Shown: positions 26,984 through 35,812, counted from the stretch's first letter. The stretch is 64,000 bases of DNA from DASWOJ01 sp964250755 (GCA_964250755.1 CAXUHB010000006.1:1-64000); one strand, 5' to 3'. Notes: generated by a model not told the origin, from the sequence alone. A program made the numbers and translations.

Positions 26984-28207
26984 TTGCCGGTCCCGATGCA
27001 GCCGCTCGCCGAACCCCTGGACAAGGCCGCCCTCGATGCGTTCATCGGGTGCATCGGCACGCGCCAGTGGCGGGACCGCTTGACGGCCCTGCGCGCCGCC
27101 GCCTCGCCCAGCACCCGCACGGGCCGGCAGGCGCAGCAGCGCCATTGCATCGAGTTCGCGGTGGACCGGCTGCGCCGCACGACCATGAACCGGCCGCTGA
27201 GCACCGCGGAGCGCTGGATCGCCACCCACGCCGCCGCTGCCGTCACCTTGTTCGAGGGGCTGACCAACCCCGGGCGCCTCCGCCTGTCCGCCCTGCTGCG
27301 CTCCGCCCTGCAGGAGGGGGAGTGCCTGGTCCCCGCCTTCCATCTGATGCGCACCGCGGCGCTGCAGCGGTCGCGCGGATTCGACGTGTCGTTTGCCGGG
27401 TTGGAGGACGCCGCGCCCTTCGACCTGCTGCTGCACCGGGACGGGATCGAGGCGGAGGTCGCCTGCGACACCGTCTCCGCCGAGGACGGGCGCGGCGTCC
27501 ACCGCGGCGCCTGGTTCCGCCTGGTGGACAGCATGGACCCGGAGCTGCAGACCTGGCTTTGCGCCCACCCCGGCCGCTACCTGCTCAAGATGACCCTTCC
27601 CCAGGGCCTGCGCGGGCCGGAGGATGCGGGCGGCGACCTGCTGGGCCGCCTGCACGACCGCATCACCGCCATGCTGAAGCAGCAGCGCCGCACCGATGGG
27701 GACGAGGCGGCGATGCTTCGCCTGGACCCCCTGATGCTCGCTGCCGCCCAGGCCGATGAACTCGGCCTGATGCCCCGCCTGCGCCAGGAGTTCGGGCCGG
27801 AGGCGCACCTGGCCGTGACGGCCGCTGGCGGCGGCGTGTTCGTGATGGCCGCCCGTGCCGGGCAGCAGAACGAGGTCGCCGTTGCCGTCCGCCGCCGCAT
27901 GGCCGCCGTCGCCCCCGCCCGCCTGACCGGCACCCGTCCCGGCATCCTCGCCATGTTCATCGAGGATACCGACCGCATGGAGTGGCGCCTGCTGCGCGAG
28001 CGCCTGGAGCTGGAGGGCGAGGCCCGGCAGTTCATGACCAACCCCGAGGCCCGCAGCGTCGTCGCCGTCACCTGCGCCAGCCGGCTGGAGCTGTTCGGCC
28101 TGCCCGAGCCTGACGCCGCCCCCCAGGGCGAGCTGCGCTTCCGCAACCCGGCCCACCCCGCCGCCAAGGACGCGGCGCTGGCGCCCGCGGTCCTGTCGTC
28201 CATGTAG
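26984..28207 (+). CDS. Conserved hypothetical protein with possible degenerate nuclease core
   Basis: About 407 residues. The TTG at 26984 has AAGGG seven bases upstream; an ATG at 26996 and a TTG at 26951 are alternatives. It is soluble, without signal or membrane segments. I do not recognise a named family. One segment, FDLLLHRDGIEAEVACDTVS, recalls the core of PD-(D/E)XK nuclease-like proteins, where V-E-C-K-T-V-S is common, but the expected E and K correspond to A and D here. That comparison is from memory and weak. It follows aroC on the same strand by about 50 bp. Confidence 0.6.
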   Translation: MPVPMQPLAEPLDKAALDAFIGCIGTRQWRDRLTALRAAASPSTRTGRQAQQRHCIEFAVDRLRRTTMNRPLSTAERWIATHAAAAVTLFEGLTNPGRLRLSALLRSALQEGECLVPAFHLMRTAALQRSRGFDVSFAGLEDAAPFDLLLHRDGIEAEVACDTVSAEDGRGVHRGAWFRLVDSMDPELQTWLCAHPGRYLLKMTLPQGLRGPEDAGGDLLGRLHDRITAMLKQQRRTDGDEAAMLRLDPLMLAAAQADELGLMPRLRQEFGPEAHLAVTAAGGGVFVMAARAGQQNEVAVAVRRRMAAVAPARLTGTRPGILAMFIEDTDRMEWRLLRERLELEGEARQFMTNPEARSVVAVTCASRLELFGLPEPDAAPQGELRFRNPAHPAAKDAALAPAVLSSM

Positions 28208-28322
28208 CTGCCGCGCCTTCACGCGGCTGCCGCGTCGCCGCCCCGCCTGTTGCCGGCCCCGCCTGCCGCCCGGGCCTCGGCACGCTTCATGGTTCACTCC
28301 CGAAGCGGGGAGCGGGAACCTT

Positions 28323-29912
28323 CTACCCCACCTTCGTGATGGCCCATTTGGCCTGCTGCGCGCCGTCGGCGTGGCCGGTCAGGACGACTTGCCGGCTCGG
28401 CTGCGGCTCGGCGCCGCCCAGGTAGATGCTCTCCTCCAGCGACACCTGCGCGCCCTCGGCCTTGAATCGCCAGGTGCCGCCCGTGGGCAGGCGCAGCATG
28501 ACGCTCTCGGCGTCCGCCTGCGCCGTGGCGGACACGGCGGGATGCAGGTGGAAGCGGACGGCGTAGGCCTGCGGCGTCCCCTCCACGGCGTCCTCCCCGC
28601 GCACGTCCTCCCCGCTCTCGGCCATGTACAGCCGGCGGCGGTGCAGCGCGCCGAAGGGGGTTTTGTAGCCGTCGTGGCTCGCCTCCAGCCAGTGCGCGCC
28701 GTTGGCCTCCTGCCGCTGCACGTCCACCCGCCCGGGGTGGCGGCCCAGCCCGGCGGGGGTCAGCTCCGACGAGTTGGTGTCGGCCATCACCAGCGTCGAA
28801 TGCGCGGCGCTGGCCCGGGCGGCGTCGCGCCAGGCCGGGGCGCCGGCGGGAATGTCGCCGCAGTTGACGATCATGCGCTCCTTGCCGACCGACAGCTCCA
28901 TGCTGAGCGTTCCTGCATGGGCCATCCGGTCCAGGCCCGGCGGCGGCGGGGCGCCGCAGTCCACCACCAGCACGCTGCGCCCGGCCTGCAGGCGGTGGAA
29001 CCCGCCCTCCGTCAGCCCGGCCGGCGCCCGCCCGCCGCGCCCGGCCTGCGTCAGCACGAGGTCCACGAGGGAGGCCTGCTCCTCCTTCGCGCCGTTGAAC
29101 AGCACCAGCCCGCCGTCGCCGTGGCGGAGGGCGCGAAGCGCAGGCGCCATGCGCTCGATGGCCGAGGACAGGGCGGCCGGCGGCTGGGTCTGCGACGCTT
29201 GCAGCAGGGCGCGCATCTCGGTCAGGTCCTGCAGGGCGGCAAGCTGGGCCGCCGGGCTGCGCTCGGCGTGGCAGCCGTCCGGCAGCACCTGGCGCGCGAT
29301 CTCCTGCGGCAGGTGGCGCTGGGCGCGGACCATGAAGGCGGCGTGGTCGGGCAGGGCAACGGCGGCGGCGACCAGACCCTTCAGCGCCGTCAGCGCGCGG
29401 GCGTCCAACTCCTCCGCCGGCAGGGAGGCCGCCAGCATCCGGGCGTCGGCGACCAGCCGGGCCATCAGCTTGCTGCGGAAGCCGTCGTCGGCGCTGGCGG
29501 CAAAGAAGTCGTAGTGGCCCAGCCAGGCCGCGATGCGCGCGCCGGCCACGTCGGGGCGGTGGGCCAGGCGCTCCAGACCGGAGGCAGCCATCCATTCGCC
29601 CACCAGCAGGCGGGCGCGGGCGCGGGCGGCGTCGGTGCCCAGGGCGCGCAGGTCGCGCAGCCAGGTGAAGCCGTGGGCGTGGGCGCGCAGCAGTTCGTGC
29701 CCCGACGCATTGGCCCAGCCGCCGGGGGCCAGGATGCGTACGGCGCCGCCCAGCTCCAACTCGTCCTTCAGCAGGCGGGCGCCGCGGGCGGCGTTGCCGG
29801 GCCAGGGATCGCGGACGGGCAGGGCGGGGGCGTCGGGGATGCGGCCCATCCGCAGCGACGGCATCCGGGACATGGCCCGGCGGGCGTCCCGCGCCCAGCG
29901 GCGGGGATCCAT
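28323..29912 (-). CDS. Heparinase II/III family protein
   Basis: A 529-residue protein with an all-alpha N-terminal half (about 40-290; GFTWLRDLRALG, AAWLGHYDFFAAS) and a C-terminal beta-sandwich typical of the heparinase II/III family (HSTLVMADTNSSEL, HDGYKTPFGALHRRRLYM, RFHLHPAV). It may act on an uronic-acid-containing polysaccharide, but bacteria without such substrates also keep this gene beside rpe, so the real role is open. Its ATG overlaps the rpe stop (TGATG), making the pair translationally coupled. No signal peptide is visible. Confidence 0.88.
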   Translation of the reverse strand: MDPRRWARDARRAMSRMPSLRMGRIPDAPALPVRDPWPGNAARGARLLKDELELGGAVRILAPGGWANASGHELLRAHAHGFTWLRDLRALGTDAARARARLLVGEWMAASGLERLAHRPDVAGARIAAWLGHYDFFAASADDGFRSKLMARLVADARMLAASLPAEELDARALTALKGLVAAAVALPDHAAFMVRAQRHLPQEIARQVLPDGCHAERSPAAQLAALQDLTEMRALLQASQTQPPAALSSAIERMAPALRALRHGDGGLVLFNGAKEEQASLVDLVLTQAGRGGRAPAGLTEGGFHRLQAGRSVLVVDCGAPPPPGLDRMAHAGTLSMELSVGKERMIVNCGDIPAGAPAWRDAARASAAHSTLVMADTNSSELTPAGLGRHPGRVDVQRQEANGAHWLEASHDGYKTPFGALHRRRLYMAESGEDVRGEDAVEGTPQAYAVRFHLHPAVSATAQADAESVMLRLPTGGTWRFKAEGAQVSLEESIYLGGAEPQPSRQVVLTGHADGAQQAKWAITKVG

Positions 29913-30616
29913 CAGCGCGCGCTCCCCGTGGTGTGGCCCTGCATGGCCGCAACGGCGGCGGCGCGGTCGGGGGCGGCGAACACCGCGGTTCCGGCCACCA
30001 GCACCGTCGCGCCGGCCTGGACCACCAGCGGCGCGGTCTCGGGCGTGATGCCGCCGTCCACCTCCAGCGCGATGGGCCGGGCGCCGATCATGGCCCGGAC
30101 CTGGGCGATCTTGGGCAACTGGTCGTGCAGGAAGGCCTGGCCACCGAAGCCGGGGTTGACGGTCATGACCAGGATCAGGTCGGCCACGTCCAGCACGGCC
30201 TCCACGGCGGCGGCAGGGGTTCCCGGGTTCAGCGCCACGCCCGCGCGCTTGCCCAGCGCGCGGATCAGTTGCAGCGAACGGTGCAGGTGCGGCCCGGCCT
30301 CGGCATGGACGATGATGTGGTCGGCCCCGGCGTCGGCGAAGGCAGGGATGTACGGGTCGGCCGGCGCGATCATCAGATGCACGTCGAACGGCAGGGCGCA
30401 GCCCGCCCGCAGCGCCTTGAGCACGGGCGGGCCGAACGAGATGTTGGGCACGAAGTGCCCGTCCATGATGTCCAGGTGCAGCCACCCCGCGCCGGCGGCG
30501 GCGGCGCTGTCCGCCTCCTGTCCAAGCCGGGCGAAGTCGGCCGCGAGCAAGCTGGGGGCGATGGTGGTCCCGGGCGGGGGCCAGGCGGCGTCCCGGAGGG
30601 GGGCAGGGCGGATCAT
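29912..30616 (-). CDS. rpe: Ribulose-phosphate 3-epimerase
   Basis: A 234-residue TIM-barrel enzyme interconverting ribulose 5-phosphate and xylulose 5-phosphate in the pentose phosphate pathway. Signatures: IAPSLLAADF near residues 19-28, HLDIMDGHFVPNISFGP at 48-63 with metal ligands H48 and D50, the catalytic-loop VNPGFGGQ and EVDGGI. The ATG at 30616 gives the standard N-terminus; an upstream frame to 30703 adds low-complexity sequence. It is followed by the heparinase-like gene with a one-base stop/start overlap. Confidence 0.96.
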   Translation of the reverse strand: MIRPAPLRDAAWPPPGTTIAPSLLAADFARLGQEADSAAAAGAGWLHLDIMDGHFVPNISFGPPVLKALRAGCALPFDVHLMIAPADPYIPAFADAGADHIIVHAEAGPHLHRSLQLIRALGKRAGVALNPGTPAAAVEAVLDVADLILVMTVNPGFGGQAFLHDQLPKIAQVRAMIGARPIALEVDGGITPETAPLVVQAGATVLVAGTAVFAAPDRAAAVAAMQGHTTGSAR

Positions 30617-30774
30617 CCCCGGGGTTCTAGGGGGGGTTGCCGCAGATGCAAAGGGTGCAGGCGCGGGCAAGCAGGGCGCCCGCGCGGCTTGACGTTCCCG
30701 CAATAGCAGGCGCTCCTGCTTGACCTTCCCCCCCTGGAAGGCCGCATGGAGGCCCGGACGGTGCGGAGACGGAC

Positions 30775-30978
30775 ATGCAAAGCTTCAAGGTGACTGGCAT
30801 GACTTGCGGGCACTGCGTCCGCGCAGTGACGGAGGCCGTGCAGGCGCTGGACCCGGCAGCGACGGTCGCGGTGGACCTGGCCGCGGGCCGGGTCACGGTC
30901 GAGGGCGGCAGCGCACCCGCCGCCGGCGTCATCGCGGCCATCCAGGCCGAGGGCTACCAGGCCGAGGCAGCCCCATGA
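30775..30978 (+). CDS. CopZ-like heavy-metal-associated (HMA) protein
   Basis: A 67-residue ferredoxin-like HMA domain with the metal motif MTCGHC at residues 9-14. Such proteins bind Cu(I) between the two cysteines and pass it to partner proteins in the cytoplasm. It overlaps the next gene as ATGA, which ties it to a Tat-exported protein with a Met/His-rich segment. No copper ATPase or CueR-type regulator is nearby in the window. Confidence 0.9.
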   Translation: MQSFKVTGMTCGHCVRAVTEAVQALDPAATVAVDLAAGRVTVEGGSAPAAGVIAAIQAEGYQAEAAP

Positions 30979-31925
30979 CGCCCGCTCCGCCGCAGCAGGC
31001 CGCCATGCCGCACCTGACCCGCCGCACCGCGCTGCTGGCACCGGCTGCCCTGGCATGGTCCGCCACGGCCCGCGCCGCCGCTTGGCCGCCCGGCCCCGTG
31101 CCCGGCGCCTACGCGCTGACCTCCGGCCAGCCCAAGGTTGCCGCCGCATTGATCGTACTGCCGGGCTACATGAGCCAGCCCCGCAACGTGCAGGCGTTCG
31201 GAATCGCCATGACCCGCCTCGGGACCCGCCAGCCCATCACGCGCTACGATGTGGAGCTGACCAAGCGCCTGCACCTGATTGCAGTCAGCGGGGACTTCGG
31301 CAGCTTTGTCCACGAACACGCGGAAGCACCGGGCACCCGCGGGTTGTTCCAGGTGGCGATGCCGTTCCCGCATGGCGGCCCCTGGCACATCTACGCCGAC
31401 GCCGTGCCCTCCGGCCTGGGGCAGCAGGTGATGCGCTTTGATCTCGACATGCCCTGGGACCCTCCCGTCGCCGCTGGGCCGGCGCCAGCCCCCGTGCTGG
31501 AGGCGGCGGATGGCCGCTACGCCGCACGCTTCGACGCGCTGCAGCTGCGGGCCGGAGAGGATTCGGAGCTTCGGCTGCACCTGTTGCGCGACGGCGCCCC
31601 CGCGCCGGACGTGACGCCCTACCTGGGCGTTCCGGCGCACGTCGTCCTGGTGGGGGAGGCCGACCTGTCCTACAGCCACGTCCATGCCTCCCTGGCGGGC
31701 GACGCTGCGCGGGCAGGCGCGGCGCCGCATGGGATGACGGGGATGGGCCACGGCAGCCACGCAGGAATGCCGGGCATGGGCAACCCGGCGCATGGAGCTG
31801 TCCCCTCGTCGCCGGACCTGGTGATGCGGATGCACGCGCCGAAGGCGGGCGCTTACCGGATGTGGGTGCAGTTCATGGCCGGCGGGCAGGTCCGCACCGT
31901 GCCGTTCTCAGTCATGGTGGGCTGA
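30975..31925 (+). CDS. Tat-exported protein with Met/His-rich segment
   Basis: A 316-residue protein. Residues about 11-36 are a twin-arginine signal (LTRRTALLAPAALAWSATARA). The mature protein is beta-rich with no family I can name firmly; the last third resembles secreted domains ending in an immunoglobulin-like strand set (RMHAPKAGAYRMWVQFMAGG). Between them lies HGMTGMGHGSHAGMPGMG, a Met/His cluster of the type that binds copper. Coupling to the CopZ-like gene by ATGA suggests periplasmic copper handling. The role is inferred. Confidence 0.7.
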   Translation: MTPAPPQQAAMPHLTRRTALLAPAALAWSATARAAAWPPGPVPGAYALTSGQPKVAAALIVLPGYMSQPRNVQAFGIAMTRLGTRQPITRYDVELTKRLHLIAVSGDFGSFVHEHAEAPGTRGLFQVAMPFPHGGPWHIYADAVPSGLGQQVMRFDLDMPWDPPVAAGPAPAPVLEAADGRYAARFDALQLRAGEDSELRLHLLRDGAPAPDVTPYLGVPAHVVLVGEADLSYSHVHASLAGDAARAGAAPHGMTGMGHGSHAGMPGMGNPAHGAVPSSPDLVMRMHAPKAGAYRMWVQFMAGGQVRTVPFSVMVG

Positions 31926-31937
31926 TGGGCTGCCGGG

Positions 31938-32513
31938 CTACAGCCCCAGCATGTGCCGCTTCAGATCCTCCGACGGCGGCACCGGGCCGATGAAGCCGGC
32001 CAGCAGGCGCATCCCCAGGTCGGCGTTGGCATATTCGCCAATGGCCCGGTTGTTGAACAGCGCCCGTACGCCCCGGTTCGTCAGCACGTAGGTCAGCGTG
32101 TCGCCCACGGCAGCGCCGGGAGTGGCGGCGATCAGCCGCTCGAAGTCGCCTTCGTCCTCTGGCGGGCACTCGCCATGGCCGCAGTTGCGGGCCTCGCCTT
32201 CCCGGTAATGCTTGGCGATGTCGGACTTGCTGGCGGAGTGCAGGAACTGCATCAGGATGACCTTGGGCGCCGGCGACGCCAGGATGGCGCGGGCGTCGGT
32301 GCTGCGCTGCGCCAAGTAAAGCCCGGCGGCATAGACCTTCACGCTGAACACCGTCAGCGTGCGTATGCCCATGCCGTTCAGGACCAGCGTCTGCCCGCCG
32401 GCCGGGTAGGTGTCGGGAAAGGTGATGCCGTCCAGCGTGGCCGCGCGGCCGGGACGGACCAGGCTTGCGCCAAAGGGGGCCAAGCAGGCCAGCACGGCGG
32501 TTCTGCGGTTCAT
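31938..32513 (-). CDS. Exported chalcone isomerase-like protein
   Basis: A 191-residue protein with a signal peptide at residues 1-27 (ending GRAATLDG). The mature part matches the bacterial chalcone isomerase-like family: TLVLNGMGIRTLTVFSVKVYAAGLYL, then ILMQFLHSASKSDIAKHYREG. These proteins share the fold but normally lack chalcone isomerase activity; their function is not known. The ATG at 32513 has AAGGAC upstream; longer readings are Pro/Arg-rich noise. It converges on the copper-type pair. Confidence 0.82.
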   Translation of the reverse strand: MNRRTAVLACLAPFGASLVRPGRAATLDGITFPDTYPAGGQTLVLNGMGIRTLTVFSVKVYAAGLYLAQRSTDARAILASPAPKVILMQFLHSASKSDIAKHYREGEARNCGHGECPPEDEGDFERLIAATPGAAVGDTLTYVLTNRGVRALFNNRAIGEYANADLGMRLLAGFIGPVPPSEDLKRHMLGL

Positions 32514-32632
32514 CCTGGCGTCCTTCCATGGAATGTTTGCTGGATTGGATGGGAATGCCGGTCGGGGCGCCGCGGCGGTGGCCAGGCTTGGCGGGGACAG
32601 GGCCGGCAACGGACGGTGCGGTCCCGAAAGCG

Positions 32633-32670
32633 CGCCCCTTCCCCCGCCCAACACTGGACGGGGGAAGGGG
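32633..32670 (-). terminator. Perfect 13-bp hairpin after the DUF4142 gene
   Basis: Arms 32633-32645 and 32658-32670 are exact complements and lie 12 bases past the DUF4142 stop on the minus strand. The stem is long and GC-rich without a U tract. Confidence 0.7.
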
Positions 32671-32682
32671 CAGGGACTTGTC

Positions 32683-33210
32683 CTACTTCGCCAGCATGCG
32701 CGCGGCTTGCTCGTGCCGGGCGTCCATGGCTGCGTACTTCTGCAGAAAGGCCTTGATGTCGGGGTCGCTTGTCGCGGCGGCCTCGTCCTGAGCGGCCTTC
32801 TTGTCCTCATCGTTGATCCGGGTGGCCTCCAGGATGAACGAGCGGTCGAAGGTGCTCCCGCCCTGCAAGTTGATGCCATTCAGCCGGGTGCGGTCGTCGG
32901 CGCTCATGACGGTTGGCAGCGCGATGCCCTTGGCCTGCGCCAGCGCCTGCAACGCGCCGTTGTACTCGGCGTGGTCGCGCAGCAGCATGGCGGCGTAGGA
33001 CTTGATGTCGTCTCGCGACGACTTCTCCTGCGCCAGGGCGGCCAGCGAGGTCTCGTAGATGCCGCCCTGGGCATCCAGGATCATGAATTGGCGATCCAGC
33101 TCGGTGATCCCCGCGACGGGCATCGCCGACAGGGCGGTTTGGGCTGAGGCGGGCAGGGCGGCGCCGGCCAGGCCAAGGGCCAGGGCGGCGGCGGTCAGGG
33201 TATGGAACAT
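32683..33210 (-). CDS. Secreted DUF4142 family protein
   Basis: A 175-residue protein with a signal peptide (residues 1-23, cleavage after ASA). The mature protein is a helical DUF4142 domain (ferritin-like fold): LDRQFMILDAQGGIYETSLAALA, then LLRDHAEYNGALQALAQAKGI and FLQKYAAMDARHEQA. Members are periplasmic, sometimes linked to stress or metal binding; no reaction is known. The ATG at 33210 has GAGGT seven bases upstream, better than a TTG two codons earlier. A perfect hairpin follows the stop. Confidence 0.85.
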   Translation of the reverse strand: MFHTLTAAALALGLAGAALPASAQTALSAMPVAGITELDRQFMILDAQGGIYETSLAALAQEKSSRDDIKSYAAMLLRDHAEYNGALQALAQAKGIALPTVMSADDRTRLNGINLQGGSTFDRSFILEATRINDEDKKAAQDEAAATSDPDIKAFLQKYAAMDARHEQAARMLAK

Positions 33211-33267
33211 GGTCAACCTCGTCTGAACAGTGTCAGGCGGGGCAACGCCTGCCCCCGTAGGACGGTT

Positions 33268-33666
33268 TCACCCCCGGGGGGCGGGCTGCCCCGACCGTTG
33301 CCGGACACTGCGGCGGCGCGGGGCAGCCCCTCCGTCTCTCGCCCAGCCGGCGGCGGAAGGGTTGCACGCGGCCCCGGCACCCTCCTGTCCACAGCAGTTC
33401 TCGGTCAGGAAGCCGACCAGGCCGTTCATGGCGGCGATGTCGGCGGCATAGATCAGGTTGCGGCCGACGCGGCGCTGGGTGACGAGGCCCGCGTGCAGGA
33501 GCTGTTGCAGGTGGAACGTCAGCGAGGAGGGTGGGACGCCAAGTGCCGCGGCGAGCCGGCCGGCTGGCAGGCCGTCCGGGCCATGCTGGACCAGCAGGCG
33601 GTAGGCGGCCAGCCGGTGCCCGTGGGCCAGCGCCCCCAGGGCGTCCACGGCGTGTTCCCCGTCCAT
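33268..33666 (-). CDS. ArsR family metalloregulator
   Basis: A 132-residue winged-helix repressor. The DNA-recognition segment is AAALGVPPSSLTFHLQQLLHAGLVTQRRVGRN at about residues 41-72, read here as separate helix and wing. Near the C-terminus come adjacent cysteines in TENCCGQ and a third in GAACNP, the CC...C arrangement that senses arsenite in some ArsR proteins. No ars genes are visible nearby. A start at 33687 is possible. The tail after the cysteines overlaps a GC-rich stem-loop (33283-33330) and is Arg/Pro-rich. Confidence 0.82.
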   Translation of the reverse strand: MDGEHAVDALGALAHGHRLAAYRLLVQHGPDGLPAGRLAAALGVPPSSLTFHLQQLLHAGLVTQRRVGRNLIYAADIAAMNGLVGFLTENCCGQEGAGAACNPSAAGWARDGGAAPRRRSVRQRSGQPAPRG

Positions 33667-33870
33667 AGTTGCTTCGACCTTACGCATATCATCGAAGACA
33701 CGCAGACAGGCGGCATCGCCAACGATTATCCGACGAAAGTCGTAGAGTGGCGGCGGATTGAGGGAAGCCTTGCAGGGCTTGGGCACCGAGGCCCTCGGCC
33801 GGACGATGTCGCCCGGATGTGGCGGACGGCTCGGCCCGCCCGTCCGGTGGCGACGGGCGGCAGGTGGCTG

Positions 33871-34137
33871 TTAGGCCCGCGCCCGCGCCGGCAGGGCGGC
33901 CGGCATCTCGATGTCTATCTCCAGGGTGGACACGTCCTCCCCCCGGTCCAGCTTCACAACCACCTTGTCGCGGTCGATCTGCATGTGCTTGGCGATGACG
34001 GCCAGGATTTCCTCCTGCAGCACGGCCACGAGCTGCGACTGGCTGCCCGATCCGCGCTCGTGCGCCAGGAGTATCTGCAGCCGCTCCCGCGCGACAGGGG
34101 CGGTGGTGCGGCGCTGGAGGAACCCGAACAGGCTCAT
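33871..34137 (-). CDS. minE: Cell division topological specificity factor MinE
   Basis: An 88-residue protein. The N-terminal part (residues about 3-35, LFGFLQRRTTAPVARERLQILLAHE) is the membrane- and MinD-binding region; the C-terminal dimerisation domain ends with TLEIDIEMP. MinE stimulates MinD ATP hydrolysis and drives pole-to-pole oscillation so that the MinC inhibitor is lowest at mid-cell. It overlaps minD by four bases and is last in the minC-minD-minE order. Confidence 0.96.
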   Translation of the reverse strand: MSLFGFLQRRTTAPVARERLQILLAHERGSGSQSQLVAVLQEEILAVIAKHMQIDRDKVVVKLDRGEDVSTLEIDIEMPAALPARARA

Positions 34138-34952
34138 GCCACGAGCCGCCCGAACAGCTTGCCGAGCAGGCCGCCCTTCCTGTCCGTGGGCACCTGCATC
34201 TCCACCACCTCGCCCAGCAGGCGGCGCACGGCGTCGGTGTAGGCGCGGGCCGGGGCGCTGGTGGGGTCGGCCAGGGGCACCGGGGCGCCCAGGTTGCTCG
34301 CCTTCAGGACGTCCTGGCTTTCCGGGATGATGCCCAGCAGCGGGATCGAGAGGATTTCGAGGATGTCCTCCACCTTCAGCATGTCGCCGCGGGCGGCGCG
34401 GGCGGTGTCGTAGCGTGTCAGCAGCAGGTGCTTGTCCACGCGCTCCCCGCGCTCGGCCCGCTCGGTCTTGCTGTCCAGCAGGCCGATGATGCGGTCGCTG
34501 TCGCGGACGCTGCTGATTTCCGGGTTGGTCACGACCACGGCGGCGTCGGCGTGATACATAGCCAACTGCGCCCCGCGCTCGATCCCGGCCGGGCTGTCGC
34601 AGATCACCCAGTCGAACTTGTCCCGCAGCTCCCCCATGACGCGGGCCACGCCTTCGCTGGTCAGCGCGTCCTTGTCCCGGGTCTGGCTGGCGGGCAGCAG
34701 GTGCAGGTTCTCCAGCCGCTTGTCGCGGATCAGCGCCTGGGCCAGCTTGGCGTCGCCTTGCGTGACGTTGATAAGGTCATAGACCACCCGCCGCTCGGCC
34801 CCCATGATGAGGTCGAGGTTCCGCAGGCCCACGTCGAAGTCCACGACGACGACCTTCTTGCCGGCCTGCGCCAGCGCGGCGCCGAGGGCCGCCGTGCTGG
34901 TCGTCTTGCCGACACCGCCCTTGCCGGATGTCACGACCAGTACTTTAGCCAT
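34134..34952 (-). CDS. minD: Septum site-determining ATPase MinD
   Basis: A 272-residue ParA/MinD ATPase. The deviant Walker A motif SGKGGVGKTT is at residues 9-18, and switch residues follow in VVVDFDVGLRNLDL and CDSPAGIERGAQ. The last residues form a basic amphipathic helix (GLLGKLFGRL), the membrane-targeting sequence. It recruits MinC and MinE at the inner membrane. It overlaps minE by ATGA and is separated from minC by 110 bp that carry a short-period tandem repeat. Confidence 0.97.
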   Translation of the reverse strand: MAKVLVVTSGKGGVGKTTSTAALGAALAQAGKKVVVVDFDVGLRNLDLIMGAERRVVYDLINVTQGDAKLAQALIRDKRLENLHLLPASQTRDKDALTSEGVARVMGELRDKFDWVICDSPAGIERGAQLAMYHADAAVVVTNPEISSVRDSDRIIGLLDSKTERAERGERVDKHLLLTRYDTARAARGDMLKVEDILEILSIPLLGIIPESQDVLKASNLGAPVPLADPTSAPARAYTDAVRRLLGEVVEMQVPTDRKGGLLGKLFGRLVA

Positions 34953-35005
34953 CTCGAACCCTTCACTTATTATTGCGCCTTGTGCCGCGTTCCCTGCTGC
35001 CCCGT

Positions 35006-35082
35006 CCAGCGCCGATTCATGCCAGCGGCGGTTGATCCCAGCGGCAATTCATCCAGCGCCAGCTAATCCAGCGCGGCGATGG
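35006..35082. repeat. Degenerate 15-16-bp tandem repeat over the minC stop
   Basis: Five imperfect units each starting CCAGCG begin at 35006, 35022, 35038, 35053 and 35068. The minC TAG (complement of 35063-35065) lies within the fourth unit. Confidence 0.75.
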
Positions 35083-35812
35083 CCAGTTCGTCCCCGTCCA
35101 GCCAGACCTGCACGGGGCGGCCCTGCAAGGCCGGGTCCATCTCGTCCGCAGTCTTGTAAACCCCGTCTATCGCCAGCAGCTCCGCTTCCAGCCGGCGGCA
35201 GAAGATGCGGGGGCGGCGCCCATCCGGCCCGGCGCCCAGCAGCCCCGCGATGGCCCGGCCGCGCAGGGTGCCATAGACGTGGATGGACCCGCCGGCGATC
35301 ACCTCCGCCCCTGAAGCCACCGACCCGATCACCGTCACGTCCCCAGTGGTGAACGCGACGCTCTGGCCGGAGCGCACGGGGCGGTCCAGCACCAGGGCCG
35401 GCGGCGGCGGCAGGTCGGGCTGCGGCGCAGGCTCGGGCGCGGCGGCGGTGTCATCCGCCGGGGCGTCGGCGACCAGGACCGGCAGGCCGACGGTGCGCCC
35501 GCCGGAGATGACGGGCGGCAAGGTGGGCAGCAGAGGCCCGAGCGCCTCCTCGTCCACGCCTTCGATCCCGATCACGCGGATGCCGCGGGCGGCCAAGGTG
35601 TCCATAAGTCCAGCGAACTCCGCCTCCTGCCCCGCCAGCGCCGCCAGGTCCACGACCACCGGGCGTCCGTCGAAGAAGCGGGGCGAGCGGGCGAGCTGCC
35701 CGTCCAACTGCAGCATCCAGCCGGCCAGCGGCGGCTCGGGCGTCAGGACCACGGCCATGAAGGAGCGGCCGCGGAGGCGCAGGAAGGGGCGGGGGCGGGG
35801 CGCAGTGCTCAC
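35063..35812 (-). CDS. minC: Septum site-determining protein MinC
   Basis: A 249-residue FtsZ-assembly inhibitor. The N-terminal domain (about 7-105) begins RPRPFLRLRGRSFMAVVL; an acidic/Pro-rich linker (about 125-145) follows; the C-terminal beta-helix that binds MinD runs to the end (GDVTVIGSVASGAEVIAGG). The start is a GTG at 35812, giving the usual N-terminus; the frame stays open far upstream only because of the GC bias. Last codons lie in the tandem repeat at 35006-35082. It is the first gene of minCDE. Confidence 0.93.
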   Translation of the reverse strand: MSTAPRPRPFLRLRGRSFMAVVLTPEPPLAGWMLQLDGQLARSPRFFDGRPVVVDLAALAGQEAEFAGLMDTLAARGIRVIGIEGVDEEALGPLLPTLPPVISGGRTVGLPVLVADAPADDTAAAPEPAPQPDLPPPPALVLDRPVRSGQSVAFTTGDVTVIGSVASGAEVIAGGSIHVYGTLRGRAIAGLLGAGPDGRRPRIFCRRLEAELLAIDGVYKTADEMDPALQGRPVQVWLDGDELAIAALD

